Of a stretch of 6,492 bases of DNA, positions 6,150-6,492 are shown piece by piece. The position numbers and the translations under genes are program-made. How positions within the stretch are numbered: position 1 is the stretch's first letter; each line of letters begins with the position of its first letter. The notes below the pieces were generated by a model that saw only the letters and a list, made by a program, of their open reading frames with translations, was not told the DNA's origin and ran no database searches. Source of the DNA: Candidatus Hermodarchaeota archaeon (lineage in GTDB: Archaea; Asgardarchaeota; Hermodarchaeia; Hermodarchaeales; Hermodarchaeaceae); NCBI GenBank assembly GCA_016839995.1, contig JAEOTD010000002.1:1-6492 (forward strand), read 5' to 3'.

Positions 6150-6492
6150 TCATTTGAGCTTTCGCACTGCGTCAACAATAGCCGTTAAGGTTTCTCCAGC
6201 TTCAGCTGTGAATACAAGATCAGCTTCTGGGTCAAAGGGTGTTGGTTCTTGATTAATAATAATCAACTGGGCACCACTTTGTTGAGCAATTGTAGGAAGT
6301 GAGGCTACAGGGTAAACTACCAAGTATGAACCAATGGCCAGCATCAATTGACATTTTCTAACCATCTCTATAGCCATCGCTAGTTCTTGTTGTGGTAAGG
6401 CTTCCCCGAAGAAGACGGCATCTAACTTTACTAACCCACCGCAGCTTGGGCACATCACGGGAATTTTGTGTTTTTTCATCATATGCTCTAAG
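6150..6492 (-). CDS. Sir2-family NAD-dependent protein deacylase, C-terminal part (runs off the right edge)
   Basis: Sirtuins remove acetyl or other acyl groups from protein lysines at the expense of NAD+. The visible 113 residues are the C-terminal part. They include the second half of the zinc ribbon (CPSCGG; cysteine codons at 6450-6452 and 6441-6443), then VFFGEALP, the NAD-contacting segment LAIGSYLVVYPVA, and LIIINQEPTPFDPEADLVF, ending in a typical helix. The catalytic histidine, the GAGxS loop and the first zinc cysteine pair would lie beyond the window. The frame stays open to the edge (LEH precedes the first Met at 6482), so that Met is internal and not the start. The usual GTS/GSS of the NAD-binding loop reads GSY here (6324-6332), an uncommon third residue. 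The gene converges on the radical SAM gene with five bases between their stop codons, so their transcripts must overlap at the 3' ends. Confidence 0.93.
   Translation of the reverse strand, partial: LEHMMKKHKIPVMCPSCGGLVKLDAVFFGEALPQQELAMAIEMVRKCQLMLAIGSYLVVYPVASLPTIAQQSGAQLIIINQEPTPFDPEADLVFTAEAGETLTAIVDAVRKLK

Noticed and set aside
1..6492. CRISPR arrays, tRNA or rRNA genes.
   Set aside because: No regularly spaced repeats and no cloverleaf or rRNA-like segments were seen on either strand by eye.

Overview
The window most likely comes from an archaeal chromosome, in a gene-dense region with four complete genes and one partial gene. The archaeal reading rests on three things. The M29 peptidase is the short type. 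Several genes have TATA-like boxes about 25-35 bases before their starts, alongside strong GGAGG-type ribosome sites at others. The cobalamin-type radical SAM protein resembles uncharacterised archaeal proteins that begin with KVVLTA. Base composition is moderate, and CGN arginine codons, notably CGA, are common in all the plus-strand genes, so nothing suggests recent transfer of any one gene. A lineage such as the Asgard archaea (for example Thorarchaeia) is possible, but this is a guess that the sequence alone cannot settle.

Layout: bases 1-283 contain no convincing gene. They hold a short hairpin (about 189-221) that looks like the terminal hairpin of an IS200/IS605-family element, followed by a promoter region. 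A thermophilic-type M29 metallo-aminopeptidase follows (284-1354). After 96 bases comes the TldD/TldE pair (1451-2893 and 2890-4263), whose genes overlap by four bases (ATGA) with a strong Shine-Dalgarno inside the end of tldD. A 156-base gap with a good TATA-like box leads to a 574-residue radical SAM protein with a B12-binding-like N-terminal domain (4420-6144). Five bases after its stop, and convergent with it, is the C-terminal part of a Sir2-family NAD-dependent deacylase (6150 to the right edge, minus strand).

How they may work together: the M29 enzyme removes N-terminal residues from peptides, and TldD/TldE is a two-subunit protease that accepts small unfolded or modified peptides. The first three genes therefore look like a peptide-turnover or peptide-maturation module. 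The radical SAM gene is on the same strand but appears to have its own promoter, so its link to the proteases is only positional. Its family resemblance leaves lipid, peptide or other methylation/C-C bond chemistry open. No precursor peptide gene is visible between the genes. Overall this looks like a fairly ordinary archaeal core region. The least explained items are the radical SAM protein, the solitary IS605-like hairpin and an altered NAD-binding motif in the Sir2 protein.
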